Assembly (NCBI GenBank): GCA_029262175.1 | Contig: JAJCZV010000068.1 | Span: 1 to 42,188 of the forward strand | DNA length: 42,188 bases | From: Gemmatimonadota bacterium | GTDB lineage: Bacteria > Gemmatimonadota > Gemmatimonadetes > Palauibacterales > Palauibacteraceae | Reading direction: 5' to 3' | Part shown: positions 26,584 through 36,446 of the stretch, piece by piece | Layout: each line of letters opens with the position of its first letter | Numbering within the stretch: the stretch's first letter is position 1 | Notes under the pieces: model-generated | What the model saw: the letters and a program-made list of their open reading frames with translations, nothing else | Told to the model about the DNA's origin: nothing | Databases searched by the model: none | Position numbers and translations under genes: made by a program

Positions 26584-27999
26584 CTAGGTGCTCTGCATTT
26601 CTTTTCGGCGCATGAGATCGACGAGTGGCGCCGCGTAGTCTCCGCTCCAGCACGCGTCACAGAACGGGCCATGGTTGGCCACAGCGGCGTGCATGCCTTC
26701 CATGCTCAGATACCCTAGCGAGTCGACGCCCAGATGCTCACGGATCTCTTCGACCGTATGGTTGGCCCCGATGAGTTCCTCGCGTGTCGGCATGTCGATG
26801 CCGTAGTAGCACGGGAACCGCACGGGCGGCGAGGCGACCCGGAAGTGGACTTCGGCTGCCCCCGCCTCGCGGAGCATCGTCACGAGCCCTCGACTCGTGG
26901 TTCCTCGAACCAAAGAGTCGTCCACGACGACACAGCGCTTCCCCTCGACCGTCTCGCGTACGGGGTTGTACTTGACGCGCACCTTGAAGTCGCGGCCCGC
27001 CTGCGTCGGATGGATAAACGTCCGTCCAACGTAGTGATTGCGGATGAGCGCGAACTCGAACGGGACCCCGCTCGTCTCCGAAAACCCCAGCGCAGCGGAG
27101 TTCGATGAGTCCGGCACCGCAAATACGCAGTCGGCCTCCGTGGGGTGCTCGATGGCGAGTTGCCTCCCGAACTTTCGACGCGCGCTATCGACGCTGCAGC
27201 CCCACACTCGGGAATCGGGTCGCGCGAAGTACACGAGTTCGAACAGACATGCGCTCGGCTCGGCCGGCGGAAGCGGCCGCAGTTCTTCGATGTGTCCATC
27301 GCGGATCTTGAGGACCTCGCCCGGCCGAACGTCGCGCAGGTAGGCCGCGCCGATGATGTCGAGCGCGCACGTCTCCGATGCCACGATGACGGCCTCACCC
27401 AGCCGGCCGAGTACCAGCGGTCTGAACCCGCGCGAGTCACGGGCGGCATAGATCGTGTCGCCGATGGCGACAACGACCGAAAACGCGCCCACCGCTTGCG
27501 ACAACGCGTCGTCCACTTTCTGATCGTGGTCTTGTCGGCGCGAGCGCGCGATCAAGTGGATGATGGCTTCCGAGTCCGAGTCGGTCTGGAAGATCGACCC
27601 TTCTCGCGACAGCCGGTCTCGAAGCTCCTGGGCGTTGGTGAGGTTGCCGTTGTGGGCCAGCATGAGCGGTTGGTCTTGGTACTCGACCAACATCGGCTGT
27701 GCGTTTCGAAGATCCGACCGGCCCGCGGTCGAATACCGAACGTGCCCCACCGCGAGCGAACCCTCGAGCCCCTTGAGCGTCGCATCATCGAAGATGTCTG
27801 CGACGAGGCCCATGCCTTTGTGGGATCGGGGCGCACCCTTTTCATCGACCGTGACGATTCCGGCAGACTCTTGTCCGCGGTGCTGGAGCGCATAGAGGCC
27901 GAGGAAGGCGAGTTCCGCCGCCGCCCCAGATCCGCTGACGGCGACCAGACCGCATTCGTCGCGAGGCTTATCCAGATCCATCGTCATCCCTGTCGTCAT
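26584..27999 (-). CDS. purF: Amidophosphoribosyltransferase
   Basis: 471 residues. After a short propeptide, C16 (DECGLVAV) is the Ntn nucleophile of the glutaminase domain, with HVRYSTAG and HNGNLTNA as further glutamine-site motifs. The C-terminal PRT domain has the PRPP loop [13 protein letters not shown]. Four cysteines positioned as in the iron-sulfur form of Bacillus PurF are present (SACLFEL, RFPCYYG, FCDAC). It catalyses the first committed step, PRPP to phosphoribosylamine. The ATG overlaps the purL stop (ATGA). M5 or M7 are alternative starts. Confidence 0.96.
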   Translation of the reverse strand: MTTGMTMDLDKPRDECGLVAVSGSGAAAELAFLGLYALQHRGQESAGIVTVDEKGAPRSHKGMGLVADIFDDATLKGLEGSLAVGHVRYSTAGRSDLRNAQPMLVEYQDQPLMLAHNGNLTNAQELRDRLSREGSIFQTDSDSEAIIHLIARSRRQDHDQKVDDALSQAVGAFSVVVAIGDTIYAARDSRGFRPLVLGRLGEAVIVASETCALDIIGAAYLRDVRPGEVLKIRDGHIEELRPLPPAEPSACLFELVYFARPDSRVWGCSVDSARRKFGRQLAIEHPTEADCVFAVPDSSNSAALGFSETSGVPFEFALIRNHYVGRTFIHPTQAGRDFKVRVKYNPVRETVEGKRCVVVDDSLVRGTTSRGLVTMLREAGAAEVHFRVASPPVRFPCYYGIDMPTREELIGANHTVEEIREHLGVDSLGYLSMEGMHAAVANHGPFCDACWSGDYAAPLVDLMRRKEMQST

Positions 28000-30305
28000 G
28001 CGGTGAGGCCGACTTGCTCGCTCATGCGTCGCGGAAGCGCCGACTCGTAGATCGCGTGTAGCGCATCGATCGACACGTCGACGTGGTGTCCACTACCCTG
28101 GAGACGACACGATGTGGCCCGGTCGCCCACCGTCCCCACTCTTCGAAGCGGGACGCCCAGTCGCTTGGCGGCACTCGATAAGGCCTCGCCCGCGCCCTCG
28201 GAACAGCTGAGCACCACGCGCGACTGCGACTCCCCGAACCACAAGGCCGCCTCCGAGACGTTTCCGTCCACAGAGACGGCGTCGAGGTCGGCTTCGAATC
28301 CGAGCGGACCCCCGCTCGCTTGAATCCCGCATTCGATCAGTGCGACCGCCAACCCGCCATCCGAGCAGTCATGGGCCGAACGCGCCAGACGACCCTCGGC
28401 CGCGACCACCAAGAAATCGATCAGTCGTTTGGCCTCGTCGAGGTCGAGGGAGGGCGGAGGGCCCAAAACCACCCCATGGACGGCGGCCAGGTACTCGGAG
28501 CCCCCGATCTCATCGCGGGTCGAGCCCGCGACCCAAATCTCATCGCCTGGGGATTGAAACGCGGATGGGACTCGTTGCTCGAGATCTTGGAGCACGCCGA
28601 CCATGCCGATCACGGGCGTGGGATAGATCGGTTTACCGCCGGTCTCGTTGTACAGCGAAACGTTCCCGCCGGTGACCGGTGTTTCGAGCGCCGAGCAGGC
28701 CTCGCCGATCCCGGCCACGGCTTCCGAGAGCTGGTAGTACACTTCGGTTCGTAGCGGGCTGGCAAAATTCAAACAGTTCGTCACCGCCATGGGTCGTGCG
28801 CCCGAACACGCGACGTTACGCGCCGCCTCGGCCACGGCGATACGCCCACCCACTCGTGGTTCGAGGTAGGTGTAGCGTCCGTTGCCGTCGGTCGAGGCCG
28901 CGAGCGCTCTGCCGCCGGCCGGCAGCCTCAGAATGGCCGCATCCGACCCCGGACCCACCAGCGTGTTGGTCTGCACGGAGGTGTCGTACTGCTCGTGGAT
29001 CCAACGCCGCGACGCGATCGTGGGCGCATCCAACAAGGTCTCCAGCGCGTCTTGAACCGCGCGGTCCGACTCGAAGCTGCCGTATTCATCGAGATCGCTC
29101 TCGCGGGCCCGAATGACGTCCGGACTCTCGATGCCGTCGCGTACGTAGGTCGGACAATCATCGACGAGTGGGTCCACGGGGATCTCCGCTACGATCTTTC
29201 CGTCGAGGCGCACTCGGAACATCCCGTCGTCGGTTACGCGTCCGATCGTGGCCGCTTGCAGATCCCAGCGCGTGAGGACTTCACGCACGGCTTCCTCGTG
29301 CTCCGGCTTGGCGACCAGAAGCATCCGCTCCTGCGACTCCGAGAGGAGCATCTCGTACGGGGTCATGCCTTCTTCGCGGACGGGCAAGAGCGCGACGTCG
29401 ATGTCGATTCCCGATCCCGATCGGGCCGCCATCTCGGCCCCGCTCGACGTGAGTCCGGCGGCCCCCATGTCCTGGATGCCGATGAGCAGATCGCGCTCGA
29501 TGAGCTCGAGGCTGGCTTCGAGCAGCAGCTTCTCGGTGAACGGATCGCCCACCTGCACCTGAGGCCGGCTGTCCGCGCCGTCCTCGTCGAGTTCGACCGA
29601 CGCGAACGTCGCGCCGTGAATCCCATCGCGACCGGTGCGTGCGCCTACGGCCATCACGGGGTTGCCGACGCCCTTGGCTTCGCCGCGAATGAGCTGGTCG
29701 AGGGGCACGACGCCGATGCACATGACGTTGACGAGCGGGTTCCTCTCGTACGCGGGATCGAACACCGTCTCGCCGCCGACGGTCGGGATCCCGATGCAGT
29801 TGCCGTAGTCGCCCACGCCTCGGACCACACCGTCGAGCAGGTAGCGGGAGCGGGGTGAGTCGAGCGAACCGAACCGGAGGCTGTCGAAGATGGCGATCGG
29901 TCGAGCGCCCATCGTAAACACGTCGCGCAGGATGCCGCCCGAACCGGTCGCTGCCCCCTGGTAGGGCTCGACGGCCGACGGATGGTTGTGCGATTCGATC
30001 TTGAATGCCACGCCCCACCCGTCGCCGACGTCGATCACGCCGGCGTTTTCGCCGGGCCCCTGCACGACCGCGGCACCTTCCGTCGGAAGCGTCTTGAGAA
30101 GCGGTCTCGAGTTCTTGTAGCCGCAATGCTCGGACCACATTGCGCTAAAGATGCCGAGCTCCGCGATCGTAAGCGGACGTCCCATGATGCCGAGAATCTG
30201 CTCCCACTCTTCCGGGCTCAGACCATGTTCGGCGACGACCTCTGCCGTGATCTCCGGCTCTTCGCCCTGGCTCTTGGCCTTTGGATCGAGGACGGCCTCG
30301 GTCAT
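27996..30305 (-). CDS. purL: Phosphoribosylformylglycinamidine synthase subunit PurL
   Basis: 769 residues, the small PurL type that needs separate PurQ and PurS, both encoded just upstream. Typical stretches: [18 protein letters not shown] near the N-terminus, [18 protein letters not shown] with the catalytic histidine, [13 protein letters not shown] region, [15 protein letters not shown], and in the second half [12 protein letters not shown] and [12 protein letters not shown]. It performs the ATP-dependent FGAR to FGAM step. Overlaps with purQ and purF are 4 bases each. Confidence 0.96.
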   Translation of the reverse strand: MTEAVLDPKAKSQGEEPEITAEVVAEHGLSPEEWEQILGIMGRPLTIAELGIFSAMWSEHCGYKNSRPLLKTLPTEGAAVVQGPGENAGVIDVGDGWGVAFKIESHNHPSAVEPYQGAATGSGGILRDVFTMGARPIAIFDSLRFGSLDSPRSRYLLDGVVRGVGDYGNCIGIPTVGGETVFDPAYERNPLVNVMCIGVVPLDQLIRGEAKGVGNPVMAVGARTGRDGIHGATFASVELDEDGADSRPQVQVGDPFTEKLLLEASLELIERDLLIGIQDMGAAGLTSSGAEMAARSGSGIDIDVALLPVREEGMTPYEMLLSESQERMLLVAKPEHEEAVREVLTRWDLQAATIGRVTDDGMFRVRLDGKIVAEIPVDPLVDDCPTYVRDGIESPDVIRARESDLDEYGSFESDRAVQDALETLLDAPTIASRRWIHEQYDTSVQTNTLVGPGSDAAILRLPAGGRALAASTDGNGRYTYLEPRVGGRIAVAEAARNVACSGARPMAVTNCLNFASPLRTEVYYQLSEAVAGIGEACSALETPVTGGNVSLYNETGGKPIYPTPVIGMVGVLQDLEQRVPSAFQSPGDEIWVAGSTRDEIGGSEYLAAVHGVVLGPPPSLDLDEAKRLIDFLVVAAEGRLARSAHDCSDGGLAVALIECGIQASGGPLGFEADLDAVSVDGNVSEAALWFGESQSRVVLSCSEGAGEALSSAAKRLGVPLRRVGTVGDRATSCRLQGSGHHVDVSIDALHAIYESALPRRMSEQVGLTA

Positions 30306-31039
30306 GGCCCGACTCCCGCTAGCGCGGCCGGACCGTCCGCCGTCGCGCTGGCTTGGACCGTATGCAGGAGTGAAGTGAACACGCCCAGGCCATCGAGATT
30401 GCCGAGCACTTCGAGTGCGACGCGTTCCGGGTGAGGCATCAGTCCGAGCACGTTCCCGCCCGCGTTGATGATCCCGGCAATGTTACGAGCAGAACCGTTC
30501 GGATTGGCGGCCGCGGTGGGCTCGCCGTCGGCATCGACGTACCGAAAGACCACGCGGCCCTCCGCTTCGAGCTCGTCGAGCGTGGCGGGTTCGGCCACAT
30601 ATTGTCCCTCCGCATGCGCGATAGGGATCCGAAGCCGCTGCCCCTGCTCGTAGTCCCGGGTGAATGAGGTGTCTGCGTTCTCCACACGAAGCCCGACGTC
30701 GTGACAACGAAAACGCAGCCCGGCGTTCCGAACCAAGGCGCCAGGAAGGAGGTGGGCTTCACACAGAATCTGAAACCCGTTGCAAATCCCCAGCGTCAAG
30801 CCGCCGCCCTGGGCGAACTCGACCACCTCTTTCATGATCGGGCTGAACCGAGCGATCGCGCCCGCCCGGAGGTGATCTCCGTAGGAGAATCCGCCGGGAA
30901 GTATGATGACGTCGACGCCAGCCAGATCGTGAGACTTGTGCCACAGGTATTCGGCCTCTTGACCCAACCCTTCGGTGACCGCCCGGTAGGCATCCGCATC
31001 GCAATTCGATCCCGGGAAGCGAACGATCCCGAACTTCAT
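30302..31039 (-). CDS. purQ: Phosphoribosylformylglycinamidine synthase glutaminase subunit PurQ
   Basis: 245 residues from the ATG at 31039, which overlaps the purS stop (ATGA). It is a class I glutamine amidotransferase: oxyanion-side [12 protein letters not shown], nucleophile C in [10 protein letters not shown], and the His/Glu pair in LMPHPERV. It feeds ammonia to PurL. The open frame reaches 31315 through purS in another frame; that part is rejected because family members begin [14 protein letters not shown]. Confidence 0.96.
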   Translation of the reverse strand: MKFGIVRFPGSNCDADAYRAVTEGLGQEAEYLWHKSHDLAGVDVIILPGGFSYGDHLRAGAIARFSPIMKEVVEFAQGGGLTLGICNGFQILCEAHLLPGALVRNAGLRFRCHDVGLRVENADTSFTRDYEQGQRLRIPIAHAEGQYVAEPATLDELEAEGRVVFRYVDADGEPTAAANPNGSARNIAGIINAGGNVLGLMPHPERVALEVLGNLDGLGVFTSLLHTVQASATADGPAALAGVGP

Positions 31040-31302
31040 TGGCCGACCGTGTCGCGGACGCGGACCACGTAGTCCTCGATGGTCGGGTTGGCGATGAGTT
31101 CCTCGCACATCCGTTCGACCTCGCTTTGGGCCGCGTCGGCGCTCTTCGCCTCGATCTCGATGCGAACGAGTCGCCCCGCGCGCACGGACGAAACGCCTTC
31201 GTATCCCAAATTTCCCAGAGCCCGCGCGATGGTCTCGCCTTGCGGATCGAGGATTCCGCCACGCGGTGTGATCCGCACGTCGACCGAGAACGTCTCGCTC
31301 AC
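31036..31302 (-). CDS. purS: Phosphoribosylformylglycinamidine synthase subunit PurS
   Basis: 88 residues, normal for this small bridging subunit that joins PurL and PurQ. It starts at a GTG overlapping the purC stop (GTGA). Family features are [32 protein letters not shown] and the C-terminal [13 protein letters not shown]. Confidence 0.95.
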   Translation of the reverse strand: MSETFSVDVRITPRGGILDPQGETIARALGNLGYEGVSSVRAGRLVRIEIEAKSADAAQSEVERMCEELIANPTIEDYVVRVRDTVGQ

Positions 31303-32243
31303 GAAGCCTCCTCATACAGTTCGCGGCCCACCACGCGCCGGTACGCCTCGAGGTATCGTTCCGACGTCGTCTCGATGACCCCGGTCTCGAGCTCCGGGGC
31401 CGGCGGCGTGCGATCCCACTCGCCCCGCCCGACCATCGCCTCCAGGTAGTCGCGAACCGGCTGCTTGTCCAAAGACGGTTGGGTGCCGCCGACTTGGTAT
31501 TGGTCCGCCGGCCAGAACCGCGACGAATCGGGCGTCATGACCTCGTCGATGAGAATGATCCGACCATCGGCCGCCCTCCCGAATTCATACTTCGTATCGG
31601 CCAGGATGATCCCGCGCTTACGAAGGGTCTCCCGACCTGCCGCGTAGAGCGCGAGGCTGATCCGGCGGAGTTCCGTGGCCAACTCGACGCCGATGACGTC
31701 GCACATTTGATCGAACGTGATGTTCTCGTCGTGCAGCCCCTCTTCGGCCTTGGTGGCTGGAGAGAAGACCGGCGTCGGATAATCTTCCGATTCGGCGAGA
31801 TCTTCGGGGAGCGGCTCGCCCGCCAACGTCCCGTGGGCACGGTACTCCTTCCACGCCGAACCGGAGATATAGCCGCGCACGACGCACTCGACGGGGAAGG
31901 GGTCCGCCTTCTCGACCAACATCCCGCGATGCGCCCAGACGTGGCGCGTGGCCGCGAGGTCGGGCATCGCCGCCACGATCGCATCGGGCTCGCTTGCCAC
32001 CCGGTGGTTGTCGACGATGTCCGTCGTCCGATCAAACCAGAACGCCGACAGCTGCGTGAGCACCGCGCCCTTGTGTGGGATGGGGTTCGGGATGACGCAG
32101 TCGAAGGCGCTGATTCGATCGCTGGCCACCATGAGGATGCGATCGTCGAGGTCGAACATCGATCTGACCTTGCCTTTCCGGAGAAGCGGGAGGGGCAGGT
32201 CGATCTGGTGGAGGGCCCTGGTAGAGCTAGCTATCGTCGTCAT
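31299..32243 (-). CDS. purC: Phosphoribosylaminoimidazole-succinocarboxamide synthase
   Basis: 314 residues, the long SAICAR synthase type. Motifs: [15 protein letters not shown] at the start, ATP-site [29 protein letters not shown], and LADTKYEFG with [13 protein letters not shown] near the end. The ATG at 32243 follows a GAAGGA ribosome site, while the longer frame to 32291 is unconserved. It lies 68 bases behind purB and overlaps purS. Confidence 0.96.
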   Translation of the reverse strand: MTTIASSTRALHQIDLPLPLLRKGKVRSMFDLDDRILMVASDRISAFDCVIPNPIPHKGAVLTQLSAFWFDRTTDIVDNHRVASEPDAIVAAMPDLAATRHVWAHRGMLVEKADPFPVECVVRGYISGSAWKEYRAHGTLAGEPLPEDLAESEDYPTPVFSPATKAEEGLHDENITFDQMCDVIGVELATELRRISLALYAAGRETLRKRGIILADTKYEFGRAADGRIILIDEVMTPDSSRFWPADQYQVGGTQPSLDKQPVRDYLEAMVGRGEWDRTPPAPELETGVIETTSERYLEAYRRVVGRELYEEAS

Positions 32244-32311
32244 GCGGTCCTTCTTGTGGCTGAGAGTTTTCTGGATCGGGTCCGGGGTCATCTCGTTGCC
32301 GCGCGCTGGGA

Positions 32312-33742
32312 TTACACGCGCACTTCCTCGGCAGGGGCTGGCGCGCCCGCGCCTTCAAACAGCGGGTCCACGCGCTTGGTCAGAAACTGTGCGACCTGGT
32401 CGCGCGAACGTCCCACGAGTCGGTGCGGATCGGCCAGCGCCTCGAGCTCGCTCATGTCGAGACCGAACATCTCATCGCCCGCGATCCGCTCGAAGAAGTC
32501 GTTGTCGGTCGCACCTTCATCGATCCGCTCCCGAGCGGCCAATGCGTGCAGCCGGACCTGTTCGTGGAGATCCTGACGGTCTCCGCCTGAGCGGACGCCC
32601 GCGATCATGATCTCCTCGGTCACCATGAACGGCAGGGCTCGCCCGAGCCGACGCGCGACGACCGCGGGGTGGACCACCAGCCCGGCGCCCACGTTCCTCG
32701 CCAAAATCAGAATCGCCTCGGCCGACAGGTAGGCCTCGGGCAAGGCGATTCGCCGGTTGGCGGAGTCGTCCAGCGTCCGTTCGAACCACTGCACGGAAGC
32801 CGTCCACGACGTGTCGAGCTCGAGCACGCACAGGTGACGGGCGAGCGCGCAGATCCGTTCGCTTCGCATGGGGTTCCGCTTGTACGGCATCGCGGAAGAC
32901 CCGATTTGGTGGGTCCCGAACGGCTCTTCGATCTCACCGAACGATTGCAGGAGCCGGATGTCGTGTCCGAAGCGGGCGGTGGAGGCGCCGATGCCCGCCA
33001 GGGCGGAGAGCACGCGGTGGTCGACTTTTCTCGGGTAGGTCTGTCCGACGACGTCGTAGCAGCCCGGGAACCCGAACCGTTCGGCCAAGCGCTGGTTGAG
33101 CCGCTCGACCTTCGAGTGGTCTCCGTCAAACAGCTCGAGGAAGGTGGCCTCCGTCCCCGTGGTCCCGCGCGCGCCTCGAAAACGGAGCTCGGACATCGCG
33201 GCGTCGACCTGCTCCAGATCGAAGACCAGGTCCTGAATCCACAGACAGGCGCGCTTTCCGATCGTGGTCGGCTGGGCCGGCTGAAGGTGCGTGTACCCGA
33301 GGGTCGGAACGCTCGCGTATTCGCGCGCGAAGTCTCCCAAATCTCGGATCGCTCCCAGCAGGCGGTCGCGTAGGATCGTCAGCCCTTGCTGGTGTTGGAT
33401 AAGGCCGTGATTGTCGCCTACGAAAGCACTTGTGGCTCCCAGGTGGATGTGTTTTCTAGCCTCTGGGGCCACCTCGCCAAAGTGGTGGACGTGGGCCATC
33501 ACATCATGGCGAAGGTCCTTCTCGATCTCGGCGATCCGGGCCAGGTCGACCTGCTCGCGTGCCGCGTGCATCGACGCGATGGCTTCGTCGGGAATGTCCA
33601 CGCCGAGGGCGCGCTCTTCCTCTGCGAGGGCGATCCAAAGGTCGCGCCAGGCGAGGGCTTGGCTGCGCGGCGAGAAGATCGCCGCCATCTCTTCGGAGGC
33701 GTAGCGATCGATGAGAGGATGTGGGTAACGACTTTCCGCCAT
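32312..33742 (-). CDS. purB: Adenylosuccinate lyase
   Basis: 476 residues. The fumarase-superfamily signature is SSAMPYKRNPMRSE; other landmarks are HHFGEVAPEARKHIHLGATS, LGYTHLQPAQPTTIGKR and RGTTGTEATFLELF, a pattern close to the eukaryotic-like PurB branch. It acts twice, on SAICAR and on adenylosuccinate. The ATG at 33742 begins the conserved ESRYPHPLIDRYAS. The extra 67 codons to 33943 run through the palindromic spacer and are rejected; an ATG at 33790 is a weaker alternative. It is the first gene of the purine run. Confidence 0.93.
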   Translation of the reverse strand: MAESRYPHPLIDRYASEEMAAIFSPRSQALAWRDLWIALAEEERALGVDIPDEAIASMHAAREQVDLARIAEIEKDLRHDVMAHVHHFGEVAPEARKHIHLGATSAFVGDNHGLIQHQQGLTILRDRLLGAIRDLGDFAREYASVPTLGYTHLQPAQPTTIGKRACLWIQDLVFDLEQVDAAMSELRFRGARGTTGTEATFLELFDGDHSKVERLNQRLAERFGFPGCYDVVGQTYPRKVDHRVLSALAGIGASTARFGHDIRLLQSFGEIEEPFGTHQIGSSAMPYKRNPMRSERICALARHLCVLELDTSWTASVQWFERTLDDSANRRIALPEAYLSAEAILILARNVGAGLVVHPAVVARRLGRALPFMVTEEIMIAGVRSGGDRQDLHEQVRLHALAARERIDEGATDNDFFERIAGDEMFGLDMSELEALADPHRLVGRSRDQVAQFLTKRVDPLFEGAGAPAPAEEVRV

Positions 33743-33822
33743 CGGGGCGTGCGGTCCAGAGTAAGCGGGGCCTCCCTTGGCGACTAGCATCGCCGTAAGG
33801 CGACAAGATGGGGGGGCGACCG

Positions 33823-33931
33823 CTCTGCGGGAAGTGGCTGTCGAACGCTCGGGGGGAAGCCGGCGGACCAGGTGGGATGGTGCCGGGTTTCGCCGGCTTA
33901 CGCTCGCTAACGACAGCCACTCCCCGCAGAG
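33823..33931. repeat. Nested inverted repeat (109 bases)
   Basis: The outer arms 33823-33843 and 33911-33931 pair over 21 bases with one mismatch (arm core CTGCGGGAAGTGGCTGTCG). Inside them AAGCCGGCG (33857-33865) pairs perfectly with CGCCGGCTT (33891-33899). Neither strand has a T run after the outer stem, so it is not a standard terminator. It resembles a REP-like or small MITE-like palindrome, or an RNA leader structure for purB. Confidence 0.7.
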
Positions 33932-33985
33932 CCGCTCGACCACCTCGCTCGTTGGGGGAGGGGGTGGCCGCCGGTTTCGCGGGTA

Positions 33986-34049
33986 GCGACCGCTGACACC
34001 GGGCCGACCGCTGAGTTCAGCCGACCGCGGATGTCCGGCTGACCGCCGT
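33986..34049. repeat. Four degenerate 17-base tandem repeats
   Basis: Units starting at 33986, 34003, 34020 and 34038 share the core GCCGACCGCTGA with a few changes (for example GCGACCGCTGA and GCTGACCGCC). Spacing is 17, 17 and 18 bases. They end at the HtrA stop codon. They may be operator-like sites or replication slippage. Confidence 0.55.
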
Positions 34050-35525
34050 TTACCCGACCCTGAAGTCCAGGGCTCCGGACTGCTCGCCGCGGGTGATGTG
34101 GACTCGCACGCGGCCTTGGGACTCGTCGCTTCGGGCGTAGTACTCGAAGAGTTCGCCGGCTTCCTCGGCGCTGCGGACTTCGTTGCCGTTGATGCCGAAG
34201 ATCACGTCGCCGGCCCGCAAGCGGGTCGCATTGGCGACGTCGTCGTTGATCGAGACGATCAGGGCCCCGAATTCGATCCTGAGATTACGCTCCTGGACGA
34301 TCTGGTCGGTGACGCTGATGAGGCCGAGACCCGTGAGGACCTCGACGCGCTCGGCTCGGCCGGAGGGGATCTCTTCGAGGCGGAGTCGAGTGTCGATTTC
34401 GACTCCGTTTCGCCGGTAAGTGAGATCCACCTCGTTTCCGACGCCGGCATCCACCAGGCCGACTTGCCAGTCGAGGTCGTGGTGCACTTCGCGGCCATTG
34501 AGCGCGAGGATTTGATCGCCGGGCCGGAGGCCGGCTTCCACCCCCGGGGTTCCGTCATGGACCACTTCGACGACGGGGCGTTCGAAAATCGATTCGTCGT
34601 CCACGCGATCGGTCACCACATCCAGACCCACGTAGGGCCGTCGGACCCGGCCAAACTCGATCAGTTCGCTGGCCACTTTGAGGGCCCGGTCGATCGGGAT
34701 CGCGAACCCGAGACCTTCGGAGCCTCCCGACCGCGAGAAGATCGAGCTGTTGACCCCGATCACGTCGCCATCGGCGTTGGCCAATGGCCCGCCCGAGTTG
34801 CCCGGGTTGATGGGTGCGTCGGTCTGGATCATGTCGGCATAGAGCACGCCCTGACCCGACTGCGACTCGATGTCACGACCTACGCCGCTCACGACGCCCG
34901 ACGTGACCGTGGCTTCCGTGTTGCGCAGGGAGTTGCCCGACGGGTTTCCGATCGCGATGGCCGGCTCTCCGACGAAGATGTCCGATGAGGTCCCCAGTGG
35001 AGCTGCCGGAATGCGGCCCGGAGTAATCCGAATGACGGCCAGATCGGTCAGATCGTCGGCGCCGACGAGCTCGCCGACGTACGTCTGCCCCGCTTCGTCG
35101 ATGACCAGGATCTGTTCGGCGCCTCGGACCACGTGCTGGTTGGTCAGAATCGTGCCCTGGGCATCGATGGCGAAGCCGGAGCCCAGTCCCTGAGCGGTTC
35201 GCGAGCGGCTCATGAATCGATCGAACATCCCGCGGCTGCGTACCGTATGCGTCGTGCGGATGCTCACCACGGACGGACTCACCCGAAAAGCGGCCACGAC
35301 CGTCGGCGTCCGCCGAGCCTGCGAGATTTCCGGCATCGATTGGATGGCGGCGGCGGTGGACGCGGCCGTCGTGCGCGCGAACATGGGCTGAGCCGCGCGG
35401 CTCTCGTTCGCCACCGGTTCGGCACTCTCGGAACCGCCCGAGGCGACCAACGCCCCAACGCCGATCCCAGCCAGAACCAGCCCCGCAACCGCGCCGAATA
35501 TCCGCCAAATCGAGCCAGTCTTCAC
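34050..35525 (-). CDS. HtrA/DegP-type serine protease with two PDZ domains
   Basis: 491 residues. A membrane anchor or signal (IFGAVAGLVLAGIGVGALVA) and an alanine/serine-rich linker precede a trypsin-like domain with H131 (TNQHVV), D161 (DLTDLAVI) and S244 (PINPGNSGGPL). Two PDZ domains follow, near 300-390 (RPYVGLDVV, GLRPGDQILALNG) and 395-490 (RLRAGDVIFGINGNEV). It should act in the periplasm in protein quality control. It is not coupled to truA or purB: the gap to truA is 86 bases. Confidence 0.92.
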   Translation of the reverse strand: MKTGSIWRIFGAVAGLVLAGIGVGALVASGGSESAEPVANESRAAQPMFARTTAASTAAAIQSMPEISQARRTPTVVAAFRVSPSVVSIRTTHTVRSRGMFDRFMSRSRTAQGLGSGFAIDAQGTILTNQHVVRGAEQILVIDEAGQTYVGELVGADDLTDLAVIRITPGRIPAAPLGTSSDIFVGEPAIAIGNPSGNSLRNTEATVTSGVVSGVGRDIESQSGQGVLYADMIQTDAPINPGNSGGPLANADGDVIGVNSSIFSRSGGSEGLGFAIPIDRALKVASELIEFGRVRRPYVGLDVVTDRVDDESIFERPVVEVVHDGTPGVEAGLRPGDQILALNGREVHHDLDWQVGLVDAGVGNEVDLTYRRNGVEIDTRLRLEEIPSGRAERVEVLTGLGLISVTDQIVQERNLRIEFGALIVSINDDVANATRLRAGDVIFGINGNEVRSAEEAGELFEYYARSDESQGRVRVHITRGEQSGALDFRVG

Positions 35526-35611
35526 GATCGCGTCTTCTCTTCTCTTGGTTCGAACCCGAGACCACCCTCACCGCCGTGATCTCTAATGTACGCACGAGAA
35601 GCGAGAAGGGT

Positions 35612-36421
35612 TCAGTCGGTCCGAGTGAACCAGGGGACGCCGCCGACCCGGTTCCAGACTCCTTTATACTGTACGCCAGTCAGATAGAGGCCGGCAGGCG
35701 GGGCGGGGAAGACGGCTCTCGAGGCTTTGCGGTTCTCCAGGAGGGCCTCGAGATCGGACGCCGGCCGGGCCCCCGAGGCGATCTCGATCGAGGTCCCGAC
35801 GATGTAGCGGACCATGTGGTGGAGGAACCGATCGGCGATGATTTCAAAACGGAGAAGATCGGGCCGAGCCTGCGTCCAGGTGGCCGACTCGATCCGGCAA
35901 CGGGTTCCACGCTCGGGCTGGCCCGCCTTGGCGAACGCCTCGAACGACCGCTCGCCTACGAATCGATCCGCCAACGCCGTAAGCTGATCGACCGTGCCAG
36001 CGTGGGCGGTGATCCAGGCCCGGTCGCGCATGAAAACGCCTCCGTCGACCGACTGTGTGAGGAGGTATTCATACCGGCGGGCCGTGGCGTCGAACCGGGG
36101 GTGAAACTCGGCGTCTGTCTCCGAGACGCTCGCCACGCCAACATCGTCTGGAAGAATCGCCCGGAGTGCGCGCCGGAGTTCGGTCGCTTCCCACGGCTTC
36201 GGAGAAGTGAACGCGATCTCCTGTGCCGCGGCATGAACGCCGGTATCGGTCCGGCCCGAAAGATCGACGCGCACCGCACAATCAAGCAGTTTAGAGAGCG
36301 CGGTCTCGAGTTCGCCCTGAACGGTACGTACATCGGGCTGCAACTGGGAGCCGTGAAAGCCGGTCCCGTCATATTCGATGGTGGCCCGAAAGCGCGCGGT
36401 TGAAGAGTTGGTTTCCGACAC
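35612..36421 (-). CDS. truA: tRNA pseudouridine38-40 synthase TruA
   Basis: 269 residues, standard length. It begins FRATIEYDGTGFHGSQLQP; the catalytic aspartate is D59 in SGRTDTGVHA; and FLHHMVRYIVGT is the C-terminal signature. It makes pseudouridine at positions 38-40 of the anticodon stem. The start is a GTG at 36421, 25 bases from the divergent trpD start, so the promoters of both genes must lie partly in each other's coding region. Confidence 0.95.
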   Translation of the reverse strand: MSETNSSTARFRATIEYDGTGFHGSQLQPDVRTVQGELETALSKLLDCAVRVDLSGRTDTGVHAAAQEIAFTSPKPWEATELRRALRAILPDDVGVASVSETDAEFHPRFDATARRYEYLLTQSVDGGVFMRDRAWITAHAGTVDQLTALADRFVGERSFEAFAKAGQPERGTRCRIESATWTQARPDLLRFEIIADRFLHHMVRYIVGTSIEIASGARPASDLEALLENRKASRAVFPAPPAGLYLTGVQYKGVWNRVGGVPWFTRTD

Positions 36422-36446
36422 GCGCGAAGACTAGGGAAAACGAGAC

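Larger units (their letters stand above)
33743..34049. other. Gene-less 307-base stretch between the HtrA gene and purB
   Basis: No plausible gene is seen. The stretch contains a large nested palindrome and four 17-base degenerate repeats (separate entries), and next to purB a short perfect hairpin, TCGCC/GGCGA with a four-base loop, at about 33790-33806. It must carry the purB promoter, for which I see no convincing -35/-10 pair. It is also the longest untranslated interval in the window. Confidence 0.6.

Noticed and set aside
24915..26615. 566-codon open frame on the plus strand
   Set aside because: Lies exactly antisense to the 5'-nucleotidase, which shows all catalytic motifs; the antisense translation has no recognisable pattern.
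27145..28050. 301-codon open frame on the plus strand
   Set aside because: Antisense to purF; no family features.
30302..31315. Long 337-codon version of purQ
   Set aside because: The first 92 codons are the purS region in the wrong frame; family members begin at the ATG at 31039.
35525..35611. Pyrimidine- and purine-rich inverted stretches (CTTCTC / GAGAAG) between truA and the HtrA gene
   Set aside because: Pairing is short and interrupted and there is no T run; not convincing as terminator or operator.
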